Positions 47,601 to 60,000 of a stretch of 64,000 nt of DNA are shown here, piece after piece. A program made the position numbers and the translations under genes. Each line of letters begins with the position of its first letter. The first letter of the stretch is position 1. The notes beneath the pieces were generated by a model, which did not search any database, had not been told where the DNA came from, and saw only the letters and a list, made by a program, of their open reading frames with translations. Origin of the DNA: Silene latifolia (lineage: Eukaryota > Streptophyta > Magnoliopsida > Caryophyllales > Caryophyllaceae); assembly GCF_048544455.1 (NCBI RefSeq), contig NC_133536.1, positions 199,395,325 through 199,459,324 on the forward strand. The letters are read 5' to 3'.

Positions 47601-50600
47601 CCTATATTTTCTTAACAATATATTTCTTAAGTGTTGCGCTAATCAAACTCAAAAATCATTGTGAACGGGCAGGACTAATATCTGTTGCTTACCACACTGT
47701 TTCAATCAGAGGTTGATGGCCATCTATTTGATTTCTTTGCCTCTTTTTTCTCTAGACTAAATGGCCAGAGCAATCTGAGGAATTGTTAGGGTTAATAGTG
47801 AACTCTTTACGAGCTCTGGATGGAGTTGTCCCACAAGGCTGCCCAGAGCCAAGACGAAGACCTCAATCAGCACAAAAGATTACTCTTGTTATGGATAAAG
47901 CGCCTAAGCATTTACAGCCTGATCTTGTTGCTCTAGTTCCGAAATTAGTTGAGCCTTCAGAGCATCCTCTTGCAGCTGCTGCTCTTCTTGGTAGACTTCA
48001 GAAGGCCGATGCTGAACCGGCATTAAGGATACCTGTAAGACACCAGTCTTAGAATGCTGTAGTTCTTTAATTGTGGCAGATTATACTTTACTTAGTAGAC
48101 ACTTTCTTACATGTATAGCTTCTCATATTTTAATCTATCATAGGTGTTCGGTGCTTTAAGTCAATTGGAGTGCAGCAGTGAAGTCTGGGAAGGTGTTTTA
48201 TTTCAGTCTGTTGCTCTTCTAGCGGACTCAAATGATGAACCACTGGCCGCAACAATCAATTTCATATTCAAGGCCGCAACTCAGTGCCAACATCTTCCTG
48301 AAGCAGTAAGTATCATCTTCATTTATAACTTTTCCTGGCCTTTTACTTACATGATATGCTTAATAATTGGTTTTTGTATATATCCGTGTATGCTTTCTCC
48401 TATCTGTAGGTTAGATCTGTACGCGTAAGGCTAAAGCAATTGGGTCCGGAGGTGTCTCCTTGTGTCCTTGATTTTTTGACTAGGACTGTACATAATTGGG
48501 CAGATGCTTCAGAAGCTATACTGAGGGATATTGATTCAGATGATGATTGTGGTGTAAACTGTTCTTCATTGTCTGATGGGGTTTTCTTTTTTGGTGAAAA
48601 TGGTCCCCCTTCTGAAATCTTAAATGTGGTCAATGAACATTCATTTTGTGGTAGTCATCATTTTTCTGATATCTACCTGCTCATGGAAATGTTGTCCATA
48701 CCTTGCCTTGCCGTTGATGCTTCACAAACCTTTGAGAAAGCTGTATCTCGTGGGGCTATTTTGGCTCCTTGTGTAGCGATGGTCTTGGAGAGACGACATA
48801 CTCAGAGAACTGCCTGTAATAATGCGAGCTTTGATGCTGAAGCAGTGCAGCATACAGATACTGCTGTACAGGGAGAGGTCAGCGATCAGCTTAGAGCTAT
48901 TCATGATGACTTTACTATGCTTCTTGGTCTAGCTGAGACATTGGCACTTTCAGCAGATCCTCGTGTTAGGGGTTTTGTTAATCTACTTTATACTATATTG
49001 TTTAAATGGTATGCTGATGATTCTTGTCGTGGGAGGCTTTTGAAGCGTCTGGTAGATCGTGCAACTAGCTGTACAGATAATACACAAGAATTAGATTTTC
49101 ATATGGAAATTCTGGTACTTCTTCTTAGTGAAGAGCAAGAAATCATTAGACCTGTATTGAGCATGATGCGGGAGGCTGTGGAGCTAGCAAATGTGGATCG
49201 TGCAGCCCTTTGGCATCAGTTATGTGCTAGTGAAGATGAAATTATCAGGCTTCGTGAAGAACAAAAAGCTGAGGTTTCTAAATTGGTTGAAGAGAAGGCT
49301 CTTGTATCACAAAAGTTGGTCGACACAGAGTCTATAAATAGTCGTCTTAAGGTACATTTGCTTAGGTCAATTATCTGTTTGGTATTGTTTTTTAAATTAT
49401 TTGAGTCAACATTCTCTAGTTTATGATATACCTATTCCATAAAAATGCCAGTCTGATATGAAGACAGAAGTGGACCGATTTGCTCGTGAAAAGAAGGAAC
49501 TTGCTGAACAATTACAGGAAATTGAAAGGCAACTTGAATGGCTTCGTGCTGAGCGAGGTGAGGAGACTGCAAAACTAACAGCTGAAAAAAGGTCACTGCA
49601 AGATCGTCTACATGATGCTGAGGTACAGCTAGCTCAGTTGAAGACTCGGAAACGTGATGAATTGAAGGTGTGATGCTGCCTTTTTATTTTGGCACTGAAA
49701 ATGAGATTCATTTTTATAATGTTGCTGTAGGCTATTATCTCTGTTAATAAAGATCAATTGATATCAATAGCTACTATCTGACATGAGTAATGACAGAAGA
49801 TCAAACAATTTTTGGTAAACCGTTCTACATCAGGCCCTGACATTATGGTGAAACTGTTGTGCTTGAACCATTTTCTAAATACTTAAATGCCTCAAGTGTC
49901 TTGAAATAGTGTATTGAGTTGTCTGTAAATGAGACCTAGGAGTAGCCGAACCTGTTTAGTGCATTGCCTTTTTTTTTTAAGTGGGGCAATACCCCCTCCC
50001 TTCAACAAAATGGCCTTAACAATATGAAGAAAAACTTAGGAGCAGAGCGTGTCTACAGATGTGAACAAGTAATATCGATGTGACTAATTTTCATTTATTT
50101 AAGGAATAATGTCAGCACTTATTTGAGCATGCCAAGGATCAAGGTGTTTCTGTAGCTATTTCTGTGCCGACACCCAATTGGTGGATTGTATATCCTGGCA
50201 GGGGCGCTGGGTTGATTTGATAGCTTATGTGAATATATTTGGCATAGGATCAATTTTTTATTTTAGTCTGGATGTTATCATTTTGAGTGTCGTGCTCATC
50301 CTTTCCTGCCATGAGTAAAATAGTATATTGCTTTCTTGTTATCACTTGTGGTCTCTTATAACCGTTACTTTTGTAATCACCAGAAAATAATGAAGGAGAA
50401 AAATGTGCTTGCTGAGAGATTAAAGAATGCAGAAGCTGCTAGGAAACGATTTGATGAAGAGTTGAAACGAAATGCTACAGAGAATGTGACAAGAGAGGAG
50501 ATTAGGAAGTCTTTAGAGGATGAAGTGCGAAGGCTAACTAAGACAGTTGGGCAAACTGAAGGGGAGAAGCGAGAAAAGGAAGAGCAAGTTGCTCGATGTG

Positions 50601-53145
50601 AAGCTTACATCGATGGGATGGAGTCGAAGTTGGAGGCTTGTCAGGTATATATCTATTGACCTAAATGATTAATTAGTAACTGTCTTTAAAACCATTTACT
50701 ACTTTGTAGTAGTTGTCTGTACCTTATTTCAGAATTCACAATCAGTTAGAGCAATTATGTGCCTTCTCCCCGTCAATCTTCTTTCCAACCTTCTCCTCTC
50801 ACATATGCATAAAATAGTACTCCTTCCGTCCCAATCATTTGTTTACCTTTTATATTCGTTGTGAGGGGTATTTTAGTCAAAGGTAAACAAATGAATGGGA
50901 CAAAGGGAATTTACCTCTTGGATGGCTGGTAAAATTTACCAGAATAATATAATTGTTTATGTTTATGTCAGAGGAGAAGGTGGTAGAAGGTTGGAAAGAG
51001 AAGGTTGATAGCAGAACTCTAATCAGTTATCTATAAACTAAAGATCAAGTTTTGAGAACTAAACATACGAATTCTCATTAGTTTTATGACTAGGGGAAGA
51101 ACCACTAGTTTAAGTTCAACATGGAAAAAGAAACCTGTATTCACAAGAATCTAAAATTGAAATCACATCTGTAGCATCTGGCAACGATATTGATAATCGA
51201 ACAGGCGGGCTGCTGTTCACTATTTTTGCATAGACCGAATAGCATTAACATTGGTAGATTGTTGAATCAATAAATTGGGCTGCCTCTGTTCATGTTTTTA
51301 AATCTTGTCCTGACACAAACCAAGTCATGAAGACTATCATGATCACATGGTGGCTTGTGCTGAATTTATGACACGTAAACCGATGTTAGGCTGGCATGAC
51401 TGATTCCCAGATCAATTGTTGTATCGAGATTTAATACCACGCATGTGTTAGCTTTTGGATGTTTATCATGATCACTTGGAGGGATTGTTATGCTTAAACA
51501 AATAACGACGAATTGTGTAAATTGCAAGACACAGTGTCGAGCTTGGTGGCAGATGTTCATGAATGTATTCTTTAGGGGTTCGATTTTAATTAAAGTGCTG
51601 GGCAAAAGAGAATTTACTCCACAGTGTGACCTCATCTGTGTCTTTTTAGGTACAAAAGTCTGAAATCTGTTGATAGTTGTTTTGCTGGGCAATTCACTGA
51701 ATTTTTATGATTTGTGTTTGGGGAAATTACCATAGAAAGTATTAAGGGGCACAACACCTTGATGATTTGTGTTTGGGCAATTCACTGAATTTTTATGATT
51801 TGTGAAATTACCCTCCCCTAACACAACACCTTTTCCCAAGTTGTTATTTCTGTTTAGGGGCACTCTTGTCAGTTCACAAGTTTATTTTCTCAAAAAAAAA
51901 TGGGGAGAATGCAATGATATCGCCTGAAGTGAAAGTGTTACGATCAGAGAATTAGAGGGAAATAAGAAATTAGCAATTTAAGTGATTGTTTGGTTACCTT
52001 TGAAAACCATGGGAATAAGGAATTGGAAGTAACCATGGAAAAATAAGGCTGTTGGTTGTCATTATGCTTTCTGTAAAATCTGAACTGTCTATGCTCATGA
52101 ATTTGCAATTCATGCAAAAAAGAGAACGGAAGGTAATTGGATATGTACATGAAATGAATTTTGGGATATTCTCTCGTGTACCTCTAAACTTTTTCGTTTT
52201 CTAAGGTGTACCCCTCGTTTTTCACAAAAAAACTTTGACCGATAATAATTCTCTGTTACGAGTTTAGTATTTTTTTTTTCAAACCAATTATCTCGTCAAG
52301 GCCTTGAATTTGAAAAAAAATTCACCGCTTTTTGAACTCGTAGCGTGTAGTTATGGTTGGTCAAAGTTTTTTTAACGAATAAACTTTGACCGACCATAAT
52401 TCCCGACTACGAGTTGAGATGTCGGTGAATTCTTTTTCAAACTGAAGACCTCTTAAAGACGGTCAATTTGAAAAAAAAGTTTATTGTATTCTGAACTTGT
52501 AGCTAAAAATTATTGACGGTCAAAGTTTTTTTGCAAGAAAAGAATGGTACACCTTAGAAAATGAAAAAGTTCAGGGGTACATGAGAGAATATCCCATGAA
52601 TTTTTATATGGTCGAACCGAACGCTGGTCATTTCTCATGAATTTGTGGGAAGTAATTTCTTTAGAATTAAGATTACATAATTACATAAGATTTGCCTTCG
52701 AAGGCTCTGAAATGAAATTTTTCAGCGTTGGTGTTGCTGGCAGAAAAACTACTATTTGGAATGACTAATTTCTTCATTTCCAATGCAGCAATATATCCAT
52801 ACACTCGAGGGTTCACTTCAGGAAGAAATGTCCCGACATGCTCCTCTATATGGTGCTGGCTTGGAAGCCCTTTCAATGAAGGAGCTCGAGACCTTGGCTC
52901 GTATCCATGAAGATGGACTACGTCAGATTCATGCCCTACAACACCAACGCAAGGGTCCACCTTCTGGTACTCCTCTTGTTAGCTCACACGCTCTTCCACA
53001 TGGATTTTATCCAAATTCTCTGCCACACGTATCACTACCCCCAGCATCAATGGCTTTGCCTCATAATCTTATCAATAATGGTTCTGGAATGCACAACAAT
53101 GGCCATGCGAATGGTGCGGTGGGGCCCTGGTTTAATCCTTCTTAG
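41684..53145 (+). CDS. Four-MATH-domain TRAF-like protein with C-terminal coiled coil (At2g25320-like)
   Basis: Ten exons: 41684-43142, 43637-44086, 44183-44484, 46629-47363, 47756-48034, 48144-48305, 48410-49351, 49452-49667, 50384-50644 and 52789-53145. Total 5,163 nt, 1,720 residues, in frame throughout. The N-terminus (1-75) is His/Asn/Ser/Thr/Pro-rich. MATH domains lie at about 78-213, 261-413, 439-582 and 600-725, each opening with a TW/SW-x-V/I-x-NF-like signature (FTWRIDNF, FTWKVENF). A Ser/Asn/Gly linker separates the first two. An acidic segment (DALTTDPDELMDSEDSEG) and a conserved helical region follow, then a coiled coil at about 1385-1620. MATH domains bind peptides and often serve as adaptors; the function of this large plant type is poorly known. 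Length and order match Arabidopsis At2g25320. Introns 3, 9 and others carry MITEs. Confidence 0.93.
45812..46013. mobile_element. Mutator-like MITE in intron 3 of the MATH gene
   Basis: The direct repeat CCATTTAAGG lies at 45802-45811 and 46014-46023, a 9-10 bp target duplication. The inverted ends AGTAAGGATCCCCTCC and AAAAAGGATCCTCTC share GGATCCyCTC. It is 202 bp without coding capacity. The long target duplication suggests the Mutator superfamily. Confidence 0.75.
50820..50908. mobile_element. Short Stowaway-like MITE in intron 9 of the MATH gene
   Basis: CTCCTTCCGTCCCAATCATT is matched in inverted form by AATGAATGGGACAAAGGGA, and GTTTACCTTT by AAAGGTAAAC. TA precedes the left end; the right end is worn. 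About 89 bp. Confidence 0.75.
52163..52595. mobile_element. Mutator-like MITE in the last intron of the MATH gene
   Basis: The perfect 9-bp target duplication ATGAATTTT lies at 52154-52162 and 52596-52604. The inverted ends run more than 50 bp: GGGATATTCTCTCGTGTACC against GGGATATTCTCTCATGTACC, continuing through ACTTTTTC.TTTTCTAAGGTG. It is 433 bp. The inner arms contain CAAAGTTTTTTT repeats. No ORF. Confidence 0.9.
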
Positions 53146-53955
53146 AAATCTTGGGGTTTTCAGTTTTCGTGCCTGGCTCTCGTTTTTGGGGCAAATTGGT
53201 TGATCTCGGAAGGCTTCTCTTCAGTTTTGTTTTGAGGGTCATACTTTTATGCCTTAGTTATTACTCGAATTGACTGCTGGAAATTTGAGAGAACTCTATA
53301 AAGGGTAAATACTAAATAGTGCCAATATGGTAAAAATGTGGAGCTGGATTTTGTATTTGAATATGTATGGGAGCAGAGGCGGAGTCCCAAACAATATTAG
53401 CAGTTGCGAACTATAATTTGGTTCGTCTATTTTACATCACAAGGTTATATCAAAAGGCTTCGGAAATTTTTGCAAGCTTCTTGTTACTGTGTTACATCGT
53501 TCTGTTGCCCTTGCACTAGTAAGTTTTGATTTCTGACACAAACACCTGCGGCGTAAACTTATTTTCATCCTTTTGTGTTAAATTCATTGGTATTTTTTTT
53601 TTTCCGTTTTTGTTTAAAACGTGTGTGATGTCAGATGTCCGGAAAGGGTGGCCATTAGAAGTTTAGAACTGTCAAAGAAATGTTCAATATGCTCATCCTT
53701 TAACCGCCTAGAATGGGGAACAATCTGTGTTCTGTACTCTGCCCCATACACGTCAAGTCATTGAGGCGCTGGGTAATGTAAAAACTTGAGGCGCTCGGTG
53801 ATGAAAATTTCGGACCAAGTACAGGAAATTGATTCAACTAAGTAAACACTTGTGTACTCTTTCTGAACTATCTATTGTGTGTAGGTGAAAACGGTGTTAA
53901 AACTCCGTCTATGATTTGGTATTACCTATGAATCTACAAGATATAGGAGAAATAT
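53146..53955. other. 3' intergenic space between convergent genes
   Basis: The MATH gene (plus) and a GT47 gene (minus) converge here. The space holds their 3' untranslated regions. No other gene is seen. Confidence 0.6.
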
Positions 53956-56557
53956 TTACTCAAGTTTCAGATTTAACCTTCTGAGCCAAACTGAGTGAAG
54001 GATCATATGAAACGCATCGAACTTTTTTGCAGGTCTATTCAGAACAAAATGCCTTCTAACAGCTCGAATTCCTTTAATCAAACTTGCGTAATTCTCATCT
54101 GAAACCGCTGTTAAAATCTCTTTTAGTCTCGGTATTTCTTCAACTTCCACTTGTATAGAAAACGCCTCCCATTTAAGGACATCACTGAAGGGCAAAACAT
54201 AGTTTTCTGACAATATTACCGGTACACATTCTGCATAAACGGCCTCGACAACTCGCGGGCTAGCCACTTCATAGCCACTAGGACAGAGGCAAAACTTAGA
54301 CTGAAGCATCATACTGTAGTAGTCTATTCCTTTAGGAAGGTACTCATGGACTTGAATTTCTGGGTCGCGGTTCTTCCAATGTTCAAGTAGAATTTGGCGA
54401 ATTGGTCCATGAAGCCCACCTGCGAAGAAAGCGAGTTTTGGGCGGGGAGTGGTAGATGGGGGGACTGATAACAGTTTAGGAGAAATGTTGCCATCATAGA
54501 GGTAGATTTCTGGTAAGCTTACATCCTTTTGTGGGTTGAACCCCTCAGAAGAATTGGCATTGCAGAGCGCCCTGATTGATTTATTGTACAGGTTCGAATT
54601 ACCCTCGGATGCATAACTACCCTGCAAAAAGGTTAACTATCAGCTATTTTTGAACATTTCTTTAGCAAACCACTGGTACGACTAGGCCTGGCAAATGGGT
54701 CATTCGGGTTAGGCTCGCGTCGGGTCACATTGGATCGGGTCATTTTCGGGTTAATAATTTATCAGGTCACTTTTGGGTCGGGTTATTGTTGGGTCGGGTC
54801 AATCTGGGTCATGATTTTGCCTTAATTAAGTCATTTTGGGTAATCTTGGGTCAATCGGGTCATTTTGGGTCACTTAAATTGGGTCACTTTGGGTCGGGTT
54901 ATTTTCCGGGTTGGGTCACTTCGGGTCTCTTGGGTCACTTTCGGGTGATGCATTTCGGGTCATTTTCGGATCTCGGGTCAGCTTCGCCAGGTCGGGGTAC
55001 GACCAACTGAAATTCTTGTACAATTAGCGGGTAGCCAGATACTGTGGCGGATTATAGGCACAGTAAAATTTCGAGCAAAAGAGGGTTCATACCCAATCAT
55101 GACAAGCGAGCATGAAATGATCAGAGCCCTGTGTTGTATTCCAGAACGGATACTTGGTGGAAATGACGTCAACATAATCCGAGGTAAACTGTCTGAGAGG
55201 GGTGACATTGTAACTCCCAGGGTTATAAAGGTACTTGACCATCCTTGTAACACTGAAGGGCATGAAGTAAACATGGGCATGACTTGGGTCTCTGGTTCGA
55301 AATTTACTCGGCCCATGCTCGATCTCATGGATAAATCTGCCCTCGATTGTGTAAAGGTTCTTGCAAGGACCGTCGTGCATAATTGGCAGCTCTCCTTCAT
55401 CGTATACATACACTTTCAGCCTACGCTCCATTTCTAAGTAACTCCTGAAATAGATGGGCAGGCCAATGTCAAGGTATGGACATTCACGAAAGTTAATTTT
55501 TTTTTCTTTTACTTAAACGGTCCTGCATTTTAAAAAAATAATATGAGAGAAGTAGAGAATAATCAAATAGATGGAGAGAAAGGAAAGTTAAATTACTGGT
55601 AAAAGGCGTGGGGGTTCCGATAGACGAAGGAGTTGGAATCAACATTATCGAAGCTTAATGATCGGTTGCCTGAATCCCAAACCGCGGCTTTTCTTATTGC
55701 TGCTCTTGCTCTCGCCATTCCTTCTTCTACCTCTCCCCTTTTACTTCTCTTCACTTTCTTGCGTTTTTGATGATTCAGAACATGTAAAACCGTCTTATAC
55801 ATTAAAACGAATTAAAAGAAGTAGAAGCATAACGAAAGTAGGATGTTATAAACATGTAAAACCATTTACATAATGCTTGTCGAAAATTTATTATAAACAT
55901 GAATCGTGTAGAATTTATCGGTCGCAAACAACGATAGCAACGCTTTACATTAATTTTTATGTCAACGAAGAATGAATACGTCTTTTACGAGACAATACTG
56001 CATTTTAAGATGATACAGTATAATACTATTAAACATAATATATATTGAAAGATTTTACAATAAACTTATGCAAAAAACCGTCTCATATATGAATTTTCAA
56101 TAAAAAGTCAACGAAGAAAAATAGAAAATATAAGACCTGTTTCACTCACGCTTCGACTCGTTAGTTATTTGAAAAGCTCAAGACAGTTGAAAATTTGCGT
56201 AACCGAACAACAAACGTATCAAAGAATAAATTGAATTCAAATTTCAAAGGTGGTACATACCAGAGACGAGCTGGAGACGGAAGCAATACTGTGTAACTGA
56301 ACCACGGGAACGACAGCGGATTGAAGAAACCTATTAGTATCATTAGAGCTCGAAACGAGGACAACAGCTGCATTGCGGCTGTTTCGGAAACTTAGCGTGG
56401 AGCAGAAGAAGAAAATGACTAGCAGCAATGTAACAGTAATGATCATTGGCAAAGTAACTAATTTCGACATTTTCTGCTGCAAACTCTCCATCTTCATTTT
56501 ACGATGAATGGCGGTTACTGCAGCTAGTTTACGCTTTCTCCACCACGTCAACGCCAA
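53956..56557 (-). CDS. Exostosin-family (GT47) glycosyltransferase, copy A
   Basis: Four exons: 56261-56557, 55597-55757, 55093-55444 and 53956-54621, in frame for 491 residues. If translation starts at the ATG at 56491, which aligns with copy B, it has 469. A basic N-terminus followed by a 20-residue membrane helix ([13 protein letters not shown]) makes a type II Golgi anchor. The catalytic domain has [64 protein letters not shown] and [17 protein letters not shown], as in plant At5g03795-type GT47 proteins. These build cell-wall polysaccharides; donor and acceptor sugars cannot be told here. Exon 2 seems to use an acceptor (CGCAAG) about 18 codon bases downstream of the one in copy B. It is a tandem duplicate of the next gene. 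Confidence 0.9.
54690..54985. repeat. GGGTCA minisatellite in intron 3 of GT47 copy A
   Basis: Roughly twenty variants of GGGTCATTTT, GGGTCACTT and GGGTCGGGT in a row. Copy B lacks this in the matching intron, so it arose after the duplication or was lost there. Confidence 0.85.
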
Positions 56558-56643
56558 GATGAAGCGATAGAGACGGTAGCGTCAGAGGCGAGAAATAAGT
56601 AGAGATGATGCAAGTATTAGCAGAGGAAGACTACCATTCTCGA

Positions 56644-56665
56644 GTTTTATAGAATTGGTCACGTG
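56644..56665 (-). promoter_or_regulatory. Core promoter of GT47 copy A (G-box, CCAAT, TATA)
   Basis: On the minus strand: the palindromic G-box CACGTG (56660-56665), CCAAT (56654-56658) and TATAAAAC (56644-56651), about 87 bp before the ATG at 56557. A G-box so close to the TATA may link expression to bZIP or bHLH factors; that is inference. Confidence 0.6.
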
Positions 56666-57015
56666 CTAATACGAGTACTGCGCAAGTCAACTGTTAACAT
56701 TAAATGTACAAGTAATTAATTAATGACAATCTTCAGATAACGTCGGTAACAATCAAATTTTTTTTTTTTTTTTTATCATTTCTTTACATTTCTACGAGCA
56801 ATTCTAAGTTACATCTCACATCGTAATTCGTAAACCTTAACAAATAAGAAAATTATAAAATTAATTAGCGTATAGATGAAATCATTTTAGTAAACTGGTC
56901 ATTCCGATTTCAGACTAACTAACTATACATGTAGATGAACGTAAAAATTCCGTCGATTTTACTATACGGCGCCCTATACCCCTATGAATCTACAAGAAGT
57001 AGGACGGAAAAATAT
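56666..57015. other. Intergenic spacer between the two GT47 genes
   Basis: About 350 bp, including a T run (56758-56774). It holds the promoter of copy A and the 3' end of copy B. No further feature. Confidence 0.5.
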
Positions 57016-60000
57016 TTACTCAGGTTTCAGATTCAGCCTCCTGAGCCAAATTGAGTGAAGGATCATATGAAACACATCAAACCTTTTTGCGGGTCTGTTT
57101 AGAATAAAATGCTTTCTGACAGCTCGAATCCCTTTAATCAAACTTGCGTACTTCTCGTCTGAAACCGCTGTTAAAATCTCCTTCAATCTCGGTATATCTT
57201 CAACCTCAACTTGTATAGAAAACGCGTCCCATTTGAGGACATCACTGAATGGCAACACATAGTTTTTAGACAAAATAACTGGTACGCATTCTGCGTAAAT
57301 GGCCTCGACAAGTCGTGGGCTAGCCACTTCGTGACCACTAGGACAGAGGCAGAACTTAGACTGAAGCATTAAACTGTAGTAGTCTGCATCTTTAGGAAGG
57401 TACTCATGGACTTGGATATCCGGATCCTGGCTCTTCCAGTGTTTAAGTAGAATTGGGCGAATTGGACCATGGAGCCCACCTGCGAAAAAGGCGAGTTTTG
57501 GGCGAGGAGTGGTAGATTGGGGGACTGATAGTAGCTTCGGAGAAATGTTGCCATCATAGAGGTGGATTTCTGGTAAACTCACATCCTTTTGTGGGTTAAA
57601 ACCCTCGGAAGAATTGGCATTGCAGAGGACCCTGATTGATTTATTGTACAGATTTGAATTACCCTGAGATGCATGAGGACCCTGCAAGGAAAAATAATAA
57701 ATTTAATCAGATGTGTGGTTTTCTATTGAATGCTTCCAAGGGATAAAACAGTAGGAACCCTGTCTGTCATGTACTGACTGCATTGGGCAAGTATTGGTTA
57801 TATATCACAGCGAGCTGTTTTCGAACAATCCTTTACATATCGCAAGCCACTGGTACGACAAACTGAAAATCATAGACAAATGACCTGATAGCTGGATACA
57901 ATGGCTGGTTAATGGTTTTACGTAGGGGATTTGTCCCTGCAGACGTTTTAAATTCATATACATTTCACTGCATGATTTATGACTTTGCCCTCGACTCAAT
58001 AGCTAATCGGCTAATATTTCAGACCTTGGGTCTCATGATGCCTGAAAAACAGTACATATAATAACAGAGGCAAATTGAGGAGAAAAAGAAGTATACCCAA
58101 TCATGACAAGCAAGCATGAAGTGATCAGAGCCCTGTGTTCTATTCCAGAATGGATACTTGGTGGAAATAACATCAACATAATCTGAGACAAACTGTTTTA
58201 AAGGGGTGACATTGTAAGTCATGGGCTTGTAAAGGTACTTGACCATCCTTGTAACACTGAAGGGCATGAAGTAAACATGGGCATGACTCGGGTCTCTGGT
58301 TCGAAATTGACCTGCCCCATGCTCAATCTCATGGATAAATCTCCCCTCAATTGTGTAGATGTCCTTGCATGGACCGTCGTGCACAATTGGTAGCTCGCCC
58401 TCATCGTATACATACACTTTCAGCCTACGCTCCATTTCTAAGTAACTCCTGTAAAAAAGGCGGTGCCAATTGTCAGTTCTTCCTGGAAAATGTATATGAA
58501 CATTCAGGATTGATTCGAACACTATACATGATACTGTCTGTAACAGAGAAGAACAGCTAATTAGTCACGCTCGTCATACAAGAAACACAGAATTGCTAAT
58601 AACAATCATGAATAAGTCTCCGATTGACTTTAGACAGTCTCAAAAATGCGTGTTTCTGATAGTAATTGGAACAAGACGTTTTCTCTTGAAAGCAAACTAC
58701 CATTGCCAATGTAAAATGCGGCGAACAAATTAATTTACCAAAAATGTACATAGGGCCTTTTGAAGGACTGTTTAATTGATCTCGCTCTAGTGTTGAATGA
58801 TGGTTTAAATTAATTATGACGACTTCATCATTAAGCTTAATAGTGACTGATCAATTTCATGGACGGCTTTTCCTAAATAATACGAGTAACAAAATAGGCA
58901 GTAATACGAAGTACTCCGTAACCAATTACCCTAAAGACACCTATGTATAACGAGGTAAGTGATTAAATGTACGCAATTTTGTCCCTACGCGAATTGATGG
59001 GCATTACCCAAAACCCATGGTAACCTGAATTGATGGGCACTAGCCTGCCATTATACCTCATGATGTGTTTATAAGAAGACTCTAATACACACAAATATTT
59101 ACATGATGATTCTCTTAAAGGAGGAAAGATGATGGAAGGCTCTTGGTGACTTCTAAGCAAAGTAGTCCTCAAAAAAGGTTAATTTTTCCCAAGGTAATCC
59201 AAAACAAGTGCAAAATAAGTAACTTTCAACAAGGACCTTAGGGTGCCCATGTAAATATGTAATGTGGTCCTATATATGTCCCTATTAAAGTCTTACTAAT
59301 GCACATACAATGTCATGAATCCGACATGCCATTACTTTTAATTTTACAGTTGATGCTGAGTTTTAATCATTTGCCTGCGTTTTTCAACTAACATGTGATA
59401 TGCGCCTCTTCTAGCTACGATTGTGACTAAGTAGCACATTTGAGCTATGAGTCTATGACAGTTATTCTTGCTTGTGACGAAAAAGGGCTTGTGATATCTC
59501 ACAACCATCTTTCCTTTTTGTCATTATTTAAAACGGTTGTAAAAAGTCGCAAACTTGTGACGTGTCACAAATGAGAATTTGTCAATAAATAAAAGCGGTA
59601 TTATAAGAAAAACACTTTATTTGTCTAAAAAGCTTATGTAAATTTATGCAAATGTTATGTGACTAAATGAGATAACGCAAATTCCTGTTTAATACGGGCA
59701 TATTCGTCTTAAACTTATTGGTTCAAATAAATAAATGAGACAAAATAGAATGCTTACAGACGAGCAAAAATTTTGTCTCATCTATCTAAATGAGTTAAAA
59801 TATCGGAGTAATATGTTTTAAACGAAAGACTCTTATATTCGTCTTAAAGAGCCCAACAAAGTGGAAAATTTGTGAGCATGCATACTCACTTGAATTCATG
59901 TACACAAGCTCAAGAACGTCAATTTTTACCTAGCTAGGGGACTTCATAGTTCCCACTTAAATCGCAACATTTTGATGAAAAGTAGAACTACACACGCTAG

